From JBKBXU01 sp046313675 (GTDB lineage: Bacteria; Bacteroidota; Bacteroidia; Cytophagales; Cytophagaceae), in NCBI GenBank assembly GCA_046313675.1, contig JBKBXU010000138.1, positions 1 through 11,548 on the forward strand: DNA of 11,548 bases, written 5' to 3'. This document shows positions 1 through 6,625 of this stretch, piece after piece. Under the pieces are notes generated by a model that ran no database searches, was not told the DNA's origin, and worked only from the letters and a program-made list of their open reading frames with translations. The translations under genes were made by a program, and so were the position numbers. Within the stretch, counting starts at the first letter, position 1. Each line of letters begins with the position of its first letter.

Positions 1-2144
1 CCAACAATAGCCAAGCCACCCGCTTTTTTAGATTCAGGTGCAAGTTTAATATCCGTACCTCTTCCTGCCATGTTGGTGGCAATAGTCACTGTCGAAGGCT
101 TTCCTGCTTCAGCAACAATTTCAGCTTCTTTTTGATGTTGCTTGGCATTCAATACCTGGTGCTTGATGTTTCTTAGCTTCAGCATTCTGCTTAGCAATTC
201 TGAAATTTCAACAGAAGTAGTACCCACAAGCACCGGCCTTCCTGCATTTGTCAATTCAACAATTTCATCAACTACGGCATTAAATTTTTCACGGACGGTT
301 TTGTATACCTTGTCTTCCATATCCATTCTTTGAATAGATCTGTTTGTAGGGACAACTACTACGTCCAATTTGTAAATTTCCCAGAATTCACCGGCTTCAG
401 TTTCAGCAGTACCTGTCATACCGGCTAGCTTATGGTACATTCTGAAATAATTTTGTAAGGTAATGGTGGCATAGGTCTGGGTTGCTTCCTCTACCTTTAC
501 ATTTTCCTTTGCTTCCAAAGCCTGATGAAGTCCGTCTGAGTATCTACGTCCTTCCATCACACGCCCGGTTTGCTCATCAACAATTTTTACTTTGGAGTCA
601 ACAATGATATAATCTACATCCTTTTCAAATAGGGTGTAGGCTTTTAATAATTGATTTACCTGATGTACACGCTGCGCTTTCTCCGCATAATCTTTCAACA
701 GTATTTCTTTACTATGAATCCTTTCTTCATCGGAAAGGCTGGTGTTATTTTCCAGATTGGCGATTTCTGTTCCAATATCGGGCATGATGAAAAGGTTTGG
801 ATCTTCACCCTCTCCGGTTATAAAATCAAGCCCTTTTTCGGTTAATTCTATGTTGTTGTTTTTTTCATCTATGGTAAAATACAAAGGAGCATCCGCCTCG
901 GGCATAAGCTTGGAGTTTTCCTGCAGGTAAACATTTTCTGTTTTTTGCAGAATGCTCCGCATACCCATTTCACTTAGGTATTTTATGGTAGGTTTATTTT
1001 TAGGCAAACCTCTGTGTGCTCTTAGTAAAGCAAGTCCTCCTTCTTTCTCGTCACCTGCAGATATTCTCTTTTTTGCATCAAGTAGAAAGTTACCTACAAC
1101 TTTTTTCTGCTCTTCAACCAATCTTGCAATCCTTGGCTTCAAGTCGTAAAATTCATGTTCATCTCCTCTTGGGACTGGTCCTGAAATGATAAGCGGTGTA
1201 CGCGCATCATCAATTAATACAGAGTCAACCTCATCCACCATCGCAAAATGGTGCTTTCTTCTTTGAACCAGTTCGTCCGTACTTTTGGCCAGGTTGTCTC
1301 TAAGGTAATCGAAACCAAATTCGTTGTTTGTTCCGTAAGTTATATCTGCCATGTAGGCATTTTTCCTTTCTTCGGAATGGGGCTCATATTTATCTATGCA
1401 GTCCAGGCGCATGCCATGGAATTCAAAAAGCGGGGCCATCCATTCGGAGTCTCTCTTTGCCAGATAGTCATTTACCGTAACTACGTGCACGCCTCTTTCT
1501 GCAAGTGCATTTAGGTAGGCAGGCAGCGTTGCAACAAGGGTTTTTCCTTCACCCGTTGACATTTCAGCAATTTTTCCCTGGTGAAGAACAACTCCACCTA
1601 TTAACTGAACATCGTAGTGAAGCATATCCCACACCACTTCCTGACCGGCAGCCAACCATTTGTTTTTCCAAATAGCACGAGGCCCGTCTATGACAACATT
1701 GTCTTTTTTTGCTGCCAGTTCCTTGTCAAAGAAGGTTGCTTCTACAATTAACTCACCTTTCTCTTTTAGACGGCGGGCAGTTTCTTTAATTACTGCGAAA
1801 GCCATAGGAAGGACTTTTAAAAGAACGACTTCCAATTCCTTATTCCGATCCTCTTCAAGCTTGTCTATTTGATTGAATAGTTCTTCTTTCTTGGTTACGT
1901 GTAGACGCGGATTGTCTTCAATTGTTTTATGAAGCGCAGCGATCTGGTCGTCAATGACTTTAAGATCAGCTTTGATAATGGCTTTTATTTCCAGTGTTTT
2001 ACCTCTTAGCGCATCATCGCTTATAGGTCTTAGCTTATCAAATTCCGTATTTATAAGTTGTACGTATGGCGTAAGTTCTTTAAGGTCTCTTTCACTTTTG
2101 GTGCCAAAAAGAGCCGTTATTCCTTTGGTTAAAAAATCTAACAT
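1..2144 (-). CDS. secA: SecA, preprotein translocase motor ATPase (partial, C-terminus beyond left edge)
   Basis: SecA is the cytoplasmic/peripheral membrane ATPase that drives unfolded preproteins through the SecYEG channel. The reverse strand reads open for 714 codons from the ATG at 2144 and runs off the edge with no stop. Visible motifs: Walker A GEGKT at residues 198-202 in the context AEMSTGEGKTL, the DEAD-type Walker B DEVD at 304-307 followed by SVLIDDARTPLIISG, MTGTAETEAGEF from 576, and ATNMAGRGTDI at 689-699 in the second nucleotide-binding fold. Missing are the end of that fold, the helical scaffold and wing, and the C-terminal tail. Walker A lies about 95 residues later than in E. 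coli SecA because of an insert between the N-terminal helices and HYDVQLIGG; from memory this is usual in Bacteroidota, whose SecA is about 1100 residues. The gene lies 115 bases downstream of dapF on the same strand. No convincing promoter or Shine-Dalgarno site is visible in that gap. Confidence 0.97.
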   Translation of the reverse strand, partial: MLDFLTKGITALFGTKSERDLKELTPYVQLINTEFDKLRPISDDALRGKTLEIKAIIKADLKVIDDQIAALHKTIEDNPRLHVTKKEELFNQIDKLEEDRNKELEVVLLKVLPMAFAVIKETARRLKEKGELIVEATFFDKELAAKKDNVVIDGPRAIWKNKWLAAGQEVVWDMLHYDVQLIGGVVLHQGKIAEMSTGEGKTLVATLPAYLNALAERGVHVVTVNDYLAKRDSEWMAPLFEFHGMRLDCIDKYEPHSEERKNAYMADITYGTNNEFGFDYLRDNLAKSTDELVQRRKHHFAMVDEVDSVLIDDARTPLIISGPVPRGDEHEFYDLKPRIARLVEEQKKVVGNFLLDAKKRISAGDEKEGGLALLRAHRGLPKNKPTIKYLSEMGMRSILQKTENVYLQENSKLMPEADAPLYFTIDEKNNNIELTEKGLDFITGEGEDPNLFIMPDIGTEIANLENNTSLSDEERIHSKEILLKDYAEKAQRVHQVNQLLKAYTLFEKDVDYIIVDSKVKIVDEQTGRVMEGRRYSDGLHQALEAKENVKVEEATQTYATITLQNYFRMYHKLAGMTGTAETEAGEFWEIYKLDVVVVPTNRSIQRMDMEDKVYKTVREKFNAVVDEIVELTNAGRPVLVGTTSVEISELLSRMLKLRNIKHQVLNAKQHQKEAEIVAEAGKPSTVTIATNMAGRGTDIKLAPESKKAGGLAIV

Positions 2145-2194
2145 TTACTTTACCGTTTTAGGCTATTAAATAATTTTTTTAGTATGTCTGTGAC

Positions 2195-2214
2195 AAAAAT
2201 CTGTTATATACAGA
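2195..2214 (-). terminator. Weak hairpin with T-run between dapF and secA
   Basis: Read on the minus strand, TCTGT, loop ATATA, ACAGA is followed at once by TTTTTG. The 5-bp AT-rich stem is weak. It could be a poor dapF terminator or a hairpin in the secA leader. It lies 45 bases after the dapF stop and about 50 bases before the secA start. Confidence 0.25.
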
Positions 2215-2259
2215 AACTCCTGCAAGATATATAAGGTTTTAATAAGGTATAGGTTTTTG

Positions 2260-3033
2260 TTATACTTTTATTTCTCCCTTAAAAACCTGTACTGCAGAGC
2301 CAATCAAATAAATATTTTTATATAAATTTTCTTCTTTTTCAAAAGAAACGCTTAATTCTCCTCCTAGGGTTTTAATTTTAACAGGAATAGAAGTTCCTTC
2401 AGAGGAAGCAGCAATAGCTGATGCTGTTACGCCGGTTCCACATGAGAATGTCTCGTTCTCTACCCCCCGCTCGTACGTTCTGACCGTAAGTGAGGCAGGT
2501 GAAGTTTTCTCAACAAAGTTTACATTCGTTCCTTTTTCCTTAAAGCGATTGTTGTATCGTATTTTTTTTCCGTTTTCATAAACAGGGTAGCTGTCAATAT
2601 CATTGACAAATTGTACATAGTGTGGCGACCCTGTGTCAAGAAAATAATGGTCTTTATTTTTTTCAACTTCTGCTACGTCTATCATTTTTAGATGCACCAG
2701 CCCATCTTTTAAAAAGGCATCATGTTCACCGTCAATAGCAATAAAAGAGGCCTTGTCATTGATTACCCTAAGGTCGCTTGCAAATTGGACTATGCATCTC
2801 CCTCCATTTCCGCACATAGAGCTTTGACGCCCGTCAGAATTGAAGTAGACCATTTTAAAATCATAGTTTGTGTGGTCTTCAAGCAGAATCAAGCCATCAC
2901 CGCCAATGCCAAACCGTCGGTCACATAAAAAACGTATGAGGCGTTCATTTTTAGGGTCAATTCGTTCGGTACGATTATCAATCATAATGAAATCGTTGCC
3001 AGTGCCTTGATATTTATAAAAATGTATCAGCAT
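2260..3033 (-). CDS. dapF: Diaminopimelate epimerase DapF
   Basis: DapF converts LL-diaminopimelate to meso-diaminopimelate, the precursor of lysine and of the peptidoglycan cross-link. It needs no cofactor and uses two cysteines as acid and base. Both are present: Cys74 in SSMCGNGGRC and Cys198 in FSCGTGVTA. Other family signatures are the N-terminal FYKYQGTGNDF (residues 5-15), FGIGGDGLIL at 41-50, and NVNFVE at 170-175. The length of 257 residues is slightly below the usual 270-280 but both lobes are complete. The ATG at 3033 places the family's N-terminal strand correctly, and no other start is plausible. There is no Shine-Dalgarno site. It lies between the palindromic element upstream and secA downstream; no good TAnnTTTG promoter is seen directly before it, so where its transcript starts is unclear. 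Confidence 0.97.
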   Translation of the reverse strand: MLIHFYKYQGTGNDFIMIDNRTERIDPKNERLIRFLCDRRFGIGGDGLILLEDHTNYDFKMVYFNSDGRQSSMCGNGGRCIVQFASDLRVINDKASFIAIDGEHDAFLKDGLVHLKMIDVAEVEKNKDHYFLDTGSPHYVQFVNDIDSYPVYENGKKIRYNNRFKEKGTNVNFVEKTSPASLTVRTYERGVENETFSCGTGVTASAIAASSEGTSIPVKIKTLGGELSVSFEKEENLYKNIYLIGSAVQVFKGEIKV

Positions 3034-3092
3034 TTTTGATTTTATATGGTATTGAACTTAATAAGAAATGTCTGGATTTCCAGTTTTTCTAC

Positions 3093-3266
3093 TTAACCCG
3101 GGTTTTGCGATAGATTTCGTCATGAGTGGCTAAAGAACAATAAATCAGCGTATTTGTGTAGTAAAGCATAGCAGCGCTATGGTTAAGACACAAATACGAG
3201 CGAAGCGGCTGATTTGATTTATTTTGCCACGTAATAGAAAGTTCTATTGCATATTCCGGGTTTAAC
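3093..3266. repeat. Large imperfect palindromic element (REP/MITE-like)
   Basis: The two halves of this 174-base segment are imperfect reverse complements around a small central hairpin, CATAGC-AGC-GCTATG (3167-3181). Matching arm pairs from outside to inside are: TTAACCCGG (3093-3101) with CCGGGTTTAA (3256-3265), one base indel; GCGATAGA (3107-3114) with TCTATTGC (3243-3250), one mismatch; GTGGC (3126-3130) with GCCAC (3226-3230); AATAAATCAGC (3139-3149) with the interrupted match at 3208-3223; and the perfect 10-bp pair GTATTTGTGT (3150-3159) with ACACAAATAC (3188-3197). The right half carries extra bases at 3198-3208 (GAGCGAAGCGG). There is no reading frame inside. It resembles a small non-autonomous mobile palindrome. 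Whether it is repeated in the genome cannot be seen from one window. Confidence 0.6.
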
Positions 3267-3341
3267 TGTTAATACCTAATACTTTTTTTCAAATTGTGTT
3301 TAAAAATAAGAAAAAGGAATGTTAAACGAATATAAATGCAT

Positions 3342-3372
3342 AAAAAAAAGCTCCGTTCAGGAGCTTTTTTAA
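3342..3372 (-). terminator. Intrinsic terminator of rplS
   Basis: GCTCC (3350-3354), loop GTTCA, GGAGC (3360-3364) is flanked by an A-run on the left and a T-run on the right, so the stem can extend through A-T pairs and could act in both directions. On the minus strand it lies 19 bases after the rplS stop codon, and the stem is followed by eight T residues. It ends the rplS transcript and separates it from dapF. Confidence 0.85.
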
Positions 3373-3389
3373 AAATACGTTAAAAGTTA

Positions 3390-3755
3390 TTAGTTCATGC
3401 TTTTCTTATCTTCTTTAATCCTTGCAGATTTACCTGTTTTAGATCTCAGATAGAAAAGACGGGCACGTCTAACGGATCCTTTTCTTATCAATTCAACTTT
3501 TTCAATGCTAGGAGAAAGTATAGGGAAAATTCTTTCAACCGCGATACTTGCGGATATTTTTCTTACGGTAAAAGTTTCACCGTTCGTTCCCTGATTCCTT
3601 CTTTGAATAACAGTTCCCTGATATTGCTGAATCCTTTCTTTGTTACCTTCTTTTATTTTCACATGCACATTAATAGTATCTCCGGGCTTAAAATCCGGGA
3701 AAGATGTGCGTTTGTCAGCATATTCTGCTTCTACGAGTTTGAGTAATTCGCTCAT
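3390..3755 (-). CDS. rplS: 50S ribosomal protein bL19
   Basis: bL19 is a large-subunit protein near the interface with the 30S subunit. The 121-residue product is the normal length and matches the family throughout: FKPGDTINVHVKIKEGNKERIQ (22-43), the QYQGTVIQRRNQG segment (44-56), FTVRKIS (62-68), VERIFPILSPSIEKVELIRKG (73-93) and the basic end VRRARLFYLRSKTGKSARIKE (95-115). Start ATG 3755 gives the usual N-terminus. There is no Shine-Dalgarno site. It is the last gene of the rpsP-rimM-trmD-rplS cluster but has its own promoter in the 87-base gap after trmD and its own terminator, so it can be expressed apart from the tRNA- and ribosome-modifying enzymes, which the cell needs in far smaller amounts. 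Confidence 0.98.
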   Translation of the reverse strand: MSELLKLVEAEYADKRTSFPDFKPGDTINVHVKIKEGNKERIQQYQGTVIQRRNQGTNGETFTVRKISASIAVERIFPILSPSIEKVELIRKGSVRRARLFYLRSKTGKSARIKEDKKSMN

Positions 3756-3795
3756 TTTTATAGATATCTTTAAATCGTTCGAGAAAAACGGACTG

Positions 3796-3803
3796 CAAAT
3801 ATA
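3796..3803 (-). promoter_or_regulatory. Promoter -7 element of rplS (TATATTTG)
   Basis: On the minus strand TATATTTG matches the Bacteroidota TAnnTTTG element exactly. It is followed by CAGTCC, as in the rpsP promoter. At the -33 distance there is TTT rather than TTG. The element lies 40 bases before the rplS start, so the leader would be about 35 bases. Confidence 0.6.
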
Positions 3804-3842
3804 GGAATAATATCTGAGATATAAATTTTTTCCTAAAATATT

Positions 3843-4523
3843 TTACAACTTTTTAAATAAGTCAGGCCTTCGGATTTTTGTTCGCTCCAACGCCTGTTCA
3901 TATCGCCATTTATTAATTTCTTTTTCGTTCCCTGATAATAATACATCAGGGACTTTAGTACCCTTGTATTCTGCAGGACGGGTAAAAACCGGCGGAGCCA
4001 GCAGGTCGTCTTGAAAAGAATCGGTAAGCGCAGAGGTTTCATCTGATAAAACTCCGGGGAGTAGCCTTAGTAGCGCATCTGTAAGAACGGCTGCTGGTAA
4101 TTCACCTCCGGAGAGAACATAATCTCCAATGCTTATTTCGTGGGTTATGTATTGGGTTCTTACCCTTTCATCAACTCCTTTATAATGTCCGCAAAGTATG
4201 ATTATGTTTTTAAGAAGAGACATTTTATTGGCCATTCCCTGAGAGAGACATTCCCCATCGGGAGTCATATAGATAACGGCATCATACGAACGCTCCTTTT
4301 TCAAAGCGGATATGCAATTATCAATTGGTTCTATCATCAGAACCATTCCGGCTCCGCCACCATATGCATAGTCATCAACCTGCCGGTGATTAAAGGTAGA
4401 ATAATCCCTAAGGTCATGGACGTGAAGTTCAGCCAGATTTTTATCCTGTGCTCTTTTTAATATAGAGTGGCTGAAAAAGCTGTCCAAAAGACGCGGAAGG
4501 CAGGTTATGATATCAATTCTCAT
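3843..4523 (-). CDS. trmD: tRNA (guanine37-N1)-methyltransferase TrmD
   Basis: TrmD transfers a methyl group from S-adenosylmethionine to N1 of G37, next to the anticodon, and so prevents +1 frameshifting. It is a SPOUT-class trefoil-knot dimer. The 226 residues show YGGGAGMVLM (54-63), the AdoMet loop LCGHYKGVDERV (110-121) and SIGDYVLSGGELPA (131-144). Arg153 and Asp168 align with the catalytic Arg154 and Asp169 of the H. influenzae enzyme. The loop reads CGHYKG where E. coli has CGRYEG, which I recall as common in Bacteroidota. The C-terminus (VLLSGNEKEINKWR, then RTKIRRPDLFKKL) is complete but lacks the extra tail of proteobacterial forms. The start codon lies two bases after the rimM stop, implying co-transcription and translational coupling. 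Confidence 0.97.
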   Translation of the reverse strand: MRIDIITCLPRLLDSFFSHSILKRAQDKNLAELHVHDLRDYSTFNHRQVDDYAYGGGAGMVLMIEPIDNCISALKKERSYDAVIYMTPDGECLSQGMANKMSLLKNIIILCGHYKGVDERVRTQYITHEISIGDYVLSGGELPAAVLTDALLRLLPGVLSDETSALTDSFQDDLLAPPVFTRPAEYKGTKVPDVLLSGNEKEINKWRYEQALERTKIRRPDLFKKL

Positions 4524-4525
4524 TA

Positions 4526-5083
4526 TTATTCTTCTTTATCTTCCTTCTCATTTCCTTCATTCATATACAAATCAATCAAACCATCAGGAAGTTCCACAAA
4601 AAGAATTTTTTGTTCATGATCGGCTTCCAGGATGATGTCGTCATTGACGGGGATGAGGATTTCTTTTTCCTGGTATTCCATGGCCAGAAGATCTTGTCCA
4701 GGCATTTCATAAAAGGCTTTGACTATACCAAGTTGGCCGTTTTTTTTATCTTCAACCCGGTAATCTATTACATCATGATAATAAAACTGACCCTCTTCAA
4801 GATCTGCCAGCATGGTTAGCGGGAGAAATAAGCTTTTACCTACCAGTTCACTTGCCTGTTCGAAAGATGCTGTATCTTCAAACTTTAGGATGACATTTTT
4901 CGGGCTTTTGATTCGAAAGTCTTCAATAAAAAAAGGAATCAGTTGTTGATTAATTTCAACAAAAACTGATTCCAATTCTATATAGTCTTCCGAATAATCT
5001 ACATCCAGAAATGCAACGATATCACCTTTAAGGCCATGAACTTTTGTAATATATCCTAATTTAAAACAGGATTCTATGTTCAT
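4526..5083 (-). CDS. rimM: 16S rRNA processing / 30S maturation factor RimM
   Basis: RimM binds ribosomal protein uS19 and helps assemble the 30S head. The 185-residue product has the N-terminal RimM barrel with GYITKVHGLKG (10-20), then the PRC-type barrel with FYYHDVIDYRV (100-110), IPVNDDIILEAD (144-155) and the closing LPDGLIDLY (165-173). The last residues are strongly acidic (NEGNEKEDKEE) and go beyond the normal fold. It starts 18 bases after the rpsP stop and ends two bases before trmD, in the conserved rpsP-rimM-trmD-rplS order. No separate promoter is visible, so it depends on the rpsP promoter. Confidence 0.96.
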   Translation of the reverse strand: MNIESCFKLGYITKVHGLKGDIVAFLDVDYSEDYIELESVFVEINQQLIPFFIEDFRIKSPKNVILKFEDTASFEQASELVGKSLFLPLTMLADLEEGQFYYHDVIDYRVEDKKNGQLGIVKAFYEMPGQDLLAMEYQEKEILIPVNDDIILEADHEQKILFVELPDGLIDLYMNEGNEKEDKEE

Positions 5084-5101
5084 AGCAGTGATTTAGAAGA
5101 A

Positions 5102-5773
5102 TTATTCACCTTCTTCAGATTTCTTTTTTTCTTCTTCAGCTTTATCTTCAATCGCCTCTATTGGCGTTTCTGCAGTAGCTTGTGGTTCTTCCTGAATTTT
5201 CTCTTCTATTGTTTCAGTAGCAGCAGCTACAGGGGCTTCTTCTGTTTCTACAGCATTAGCAACATCGGCAGCTTCTTCAGCTTTAGCATCTGCTGATTCC
5301 ATTGCTGCAGCAAATTCTGATTGTTTTGCCTTAAGAGCTTCTTTTCTTGCTTCGTTAACTTTAGCTTCAGCAGCAAGTCTTTCTTTTTTAGCTGTTTCTT
5401 TTTTGGAAAGTAATTCCTCCTGTTGAGAAGTAAATGACTTTTCTTTCTGTGCTTTCCAGTCAGCCAATTTTTTATCAGCCTGTTCCTGAGAGATAGCTCC
5501 TTTGTTTACACCTATCTGCAAGTGTTTTTTAAGTAACACGCCTTCAACAGAAAGAATGTTACGCGCAGTATCAGTTGGTACAGCACCATTCATTACCCAC
5601 TGGAATGCTTTTTCAACATCCAGGTCAATGATTGCAGGGTTAGTGTTGGGATTATAATTGCCCAGTTTTTCAATAAATTTACCATCACGTGGTGCTCTTG
5701 AATCTGCTACGATGATGTCGTACAATGGCTTTTTTTTGCGTCCACGACGCGTTAGTCTGATTTTTACAGGCAT
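5102..5773 (-). CDS. rpsP: 30S ribosomal protein bS16 with long acidic C-terminal tail
   Basis: bS16 is an early-binding 30S assembly protein. Residues 1 to about 85 are the normal domain: MPVKIRLTRRGRKKKPLYDI, VADSRAPRDGKFIEKLGNYNP (22-42), and the AFQWVMNGAVPTDTARNILS stretch (56-75). The family is usually 80-90 residues long, but this protein has 223. After a linker (86-110) comes a charged, Ala/Lys/Glu-rich helix (about 110-170) that may form a coiled coil, followed by a low-complexity Glu/Ala/Thr tail ending EEEKKKSEEGE. From memory many Bacteroidota S16 proteins carry such tails; their role is unknown to me. It heads the rpsP-rimM-trmD unit and has a strong promoter and a leader hairpin. 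Confidence 0.97.
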   Translation of the reverse strand: MPVKIRLTRRGRKKKPLYDIIVADSRAPRDGKFIEKLGNYNPNTNPAIIDLDVEKAFQWVMNGAVPTDTARNILSVEGVLLKKHLQIGVNKGAISQEQADKKLADWKAQKEKSFTSQQEELLSKKETAKKERLAAEAKVNEARKEALKAKQSEFAAAMESADAKAEEAADVANAVETEEAPVAAATETIEEKIQEEPQATAETPIEAIEDKAEEEKKKSEEGE

Positions 5774-5790
5774 AATTTTAAAGTTTTATC

Positions 5791-5807
5791 GGCGGAACCC
5801 GTCCACC
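5791..5807 (-). promoter_or_regulatory. Hairpin in the rpsP leader
   Basis: In the RNA, GGUGGA pairs with UCCGCC (one G-U pair) around the loop CGGGU. This is unusually GC-rich for such an AT-rich leader, and it lies 18 bases before the rpsP start. There is no T-run after it, so it is not a terminator. It could be a site for feedback by a ribosomal protein or a stability element; the function is a guess. Confidence 0.4.
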
Positions 5808-5827
5808 TCGGTTTTTCAAAAGGACTG

Positions 5828-5857
5828 CAAAGGTATCAAATATTTGTAAAATACCAA
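5828..5857 (-). promoter_or_regulatory. Promoter of rpsP-rimM-trmD
   Basis: On the minus strand TTG (5857-5855), a 19-base spacer and TACCTTTG (5835-5828) match the Bacteroidota sigma-factor consensus exactly. It is followed by CAGTCC, as at rplS. The predicted transcript start is about 48 bases before the rpsP ATG. Confidence 0.75.
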
Positions 5858-5975
5858 TGTTAATTGCGCACTTTTTTTACTCAAACAAGCCTTTATAAGG
5901 TTTGGTTTCAAACGCTTCAATAGCCGCTTAGCTTAAAATGCTCTTTGACCTATGGTATTTTCATTTTAAAATATC

Positions 5976-5983
5976 TTAGTTTG
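5976..5983 (+). promoter_or_regulatory. Possible -7 element of rdgB (TTAGTTTG)
   Basis: TTAGTTTG differs from TAnnTTTG at one base and lies 20 bases before the rdgB ATG, a distance like that at argG. No TTG is found 19 bases upstream. rdgB must be transcribed from within this divergent gap, and this is the best candidate. Confidence 0.3.
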
Positions 5984-6002
5984 CAAATAAAAAAAGATTA
6001 CA

Positions 6003-6578
6003 ATGGAGATATGTTTTGCTACCAATAATCCCGGTAAAATTCATGAAGTAAGAGCTATGCTTGAAGGGAAGTATAAAGTGTTAAGCTTGAAAGATATTGG
6101 CTGTGAGGATGAATTGCCTGAAACCCGCGACACGATTGAAGGTAATTCAAAGCAGAAGGCGGAGTACGTTTGGGAAAAATATGGTGTTAATTGCTTTTCA
6201 GATGATACAGGATTGGAAGTATCCTGTTTGAATGGAGCTCCCGGAGTGCTGTCTGCACGATATGCCGGCCCACAATGCAATCCGGAGGACAATATGGATC
6301 TGTTGTTAAAAAGCATGTTGTCCTGTGATGATCGCTCGGCACAATTCAGAACCAGTATTACATTGATAATAAATGGAGAGGTAATGCAATTTGAAGGGAT
6401 TGTTGAGGGAACCATATTAAAGGAAAAATCCGGCAATGAAGGGTTTGGGTATGATCCGGTTTTTAAACCTAATGGATATGAACAAACGTTCGCTGAGCTG
6501 GACATTAAAGAAAAAAACCAGATTAGTCACCGTGGGAAGGCTGTTCGGAAGCTGATTTCCTATTTAATGAAAAAATAA
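6003..6578 (+). CDS. rdgB: Non-canonical purine NTP pyrophosphatase (ITP/XTP/dITP), RdgB/HAM1 family
   Basis: This enzyme hydrolyses ITP, dITP and XTP to the monophosphate and pyrophosphate, keeping deaminated purines out of DNA and RNA. The 191 residues are the family's normal length. Motifs: CFATNNPGKIHEV (4-16; the substrate-binding lysine lies in NPGK), FSDDTGLEV (65-73; Asp68 is the likely catalytic base), GAPGVLSARYAG (78-89), GFGYDPVF (147-154) and ISHRGKAVRKL (174-184), which reads the purine base. It is divergent from rpsP and 47 bases before the kinase gene, with which it is probably co-transcribed. ATG 6003 gives the expected N-terminus, with the first strand at residue 2. Confidence 0.96.
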   Translation: MEICFATNNPGKIHEVRAMLEGKYKVLSLKDIGCEDELPETRDTIEGNSKQKAEYVWEKYGVNCFSDDTGLEVSCLNGAPGVLSARYAGPQCNPEDNMDLLLKSMLSCDDRSAQFRTSITLIINGEVMQFEGIVEGTILKEKSGNEGFGYDPVFKPNGYEQTFAELDIKEKNQISHRGKAVRKLISYLMKK

Positions 6579-6625
6579 CAGTCGGGCATTCTGATATAAG
6601 TAATAAATCAATAAATTTACAGGTA

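Larger units (their letters stand above)
3034..3389. other. Gap between rplS and dapF
   Basis: This 356-base stretch has no credible gene. It contains the rplS terminator at its right end, the large imperfect palindrome at 3093-3266, and a small perfect hairpin CTGGA-TT-TCCAG at 3072-3083 just outside the palindrome. The remaining sequence is AT-rich, and I recognise nothing else in it. Confidence 0.7.

Noticed and set aside
1248..1514. 88-codon plus-strand frame at the left
   Set aside because: Antisense to secA, which is continuous and motif-rich on the other strand.
2219..2230. TATATCTTGCAGG on the minus strand as a secA promoter
   Set aside because: It lacks one T of TAnnTTTG and has no TTG at the right distance.
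4140..4460. 106-codon plus-strand frame opposite trmD
   Set aside because: Shadow of trmD, whose catalytic residues are intact in the other frame.
5883..5907. Imperfect hairpin around CCTT-TAT-AAGG in the rpsP/rdgB divergent gap
   Set aside because: Short core stem with mismatches and no clear role; could be chance in AT-rich sequence.
6041..6505. 154-codon frame on the minus strand opposite rdgB
   Set aside because: It lies wholly within rdgB, which has all family motifs; the antisense product resembles nothing I know.
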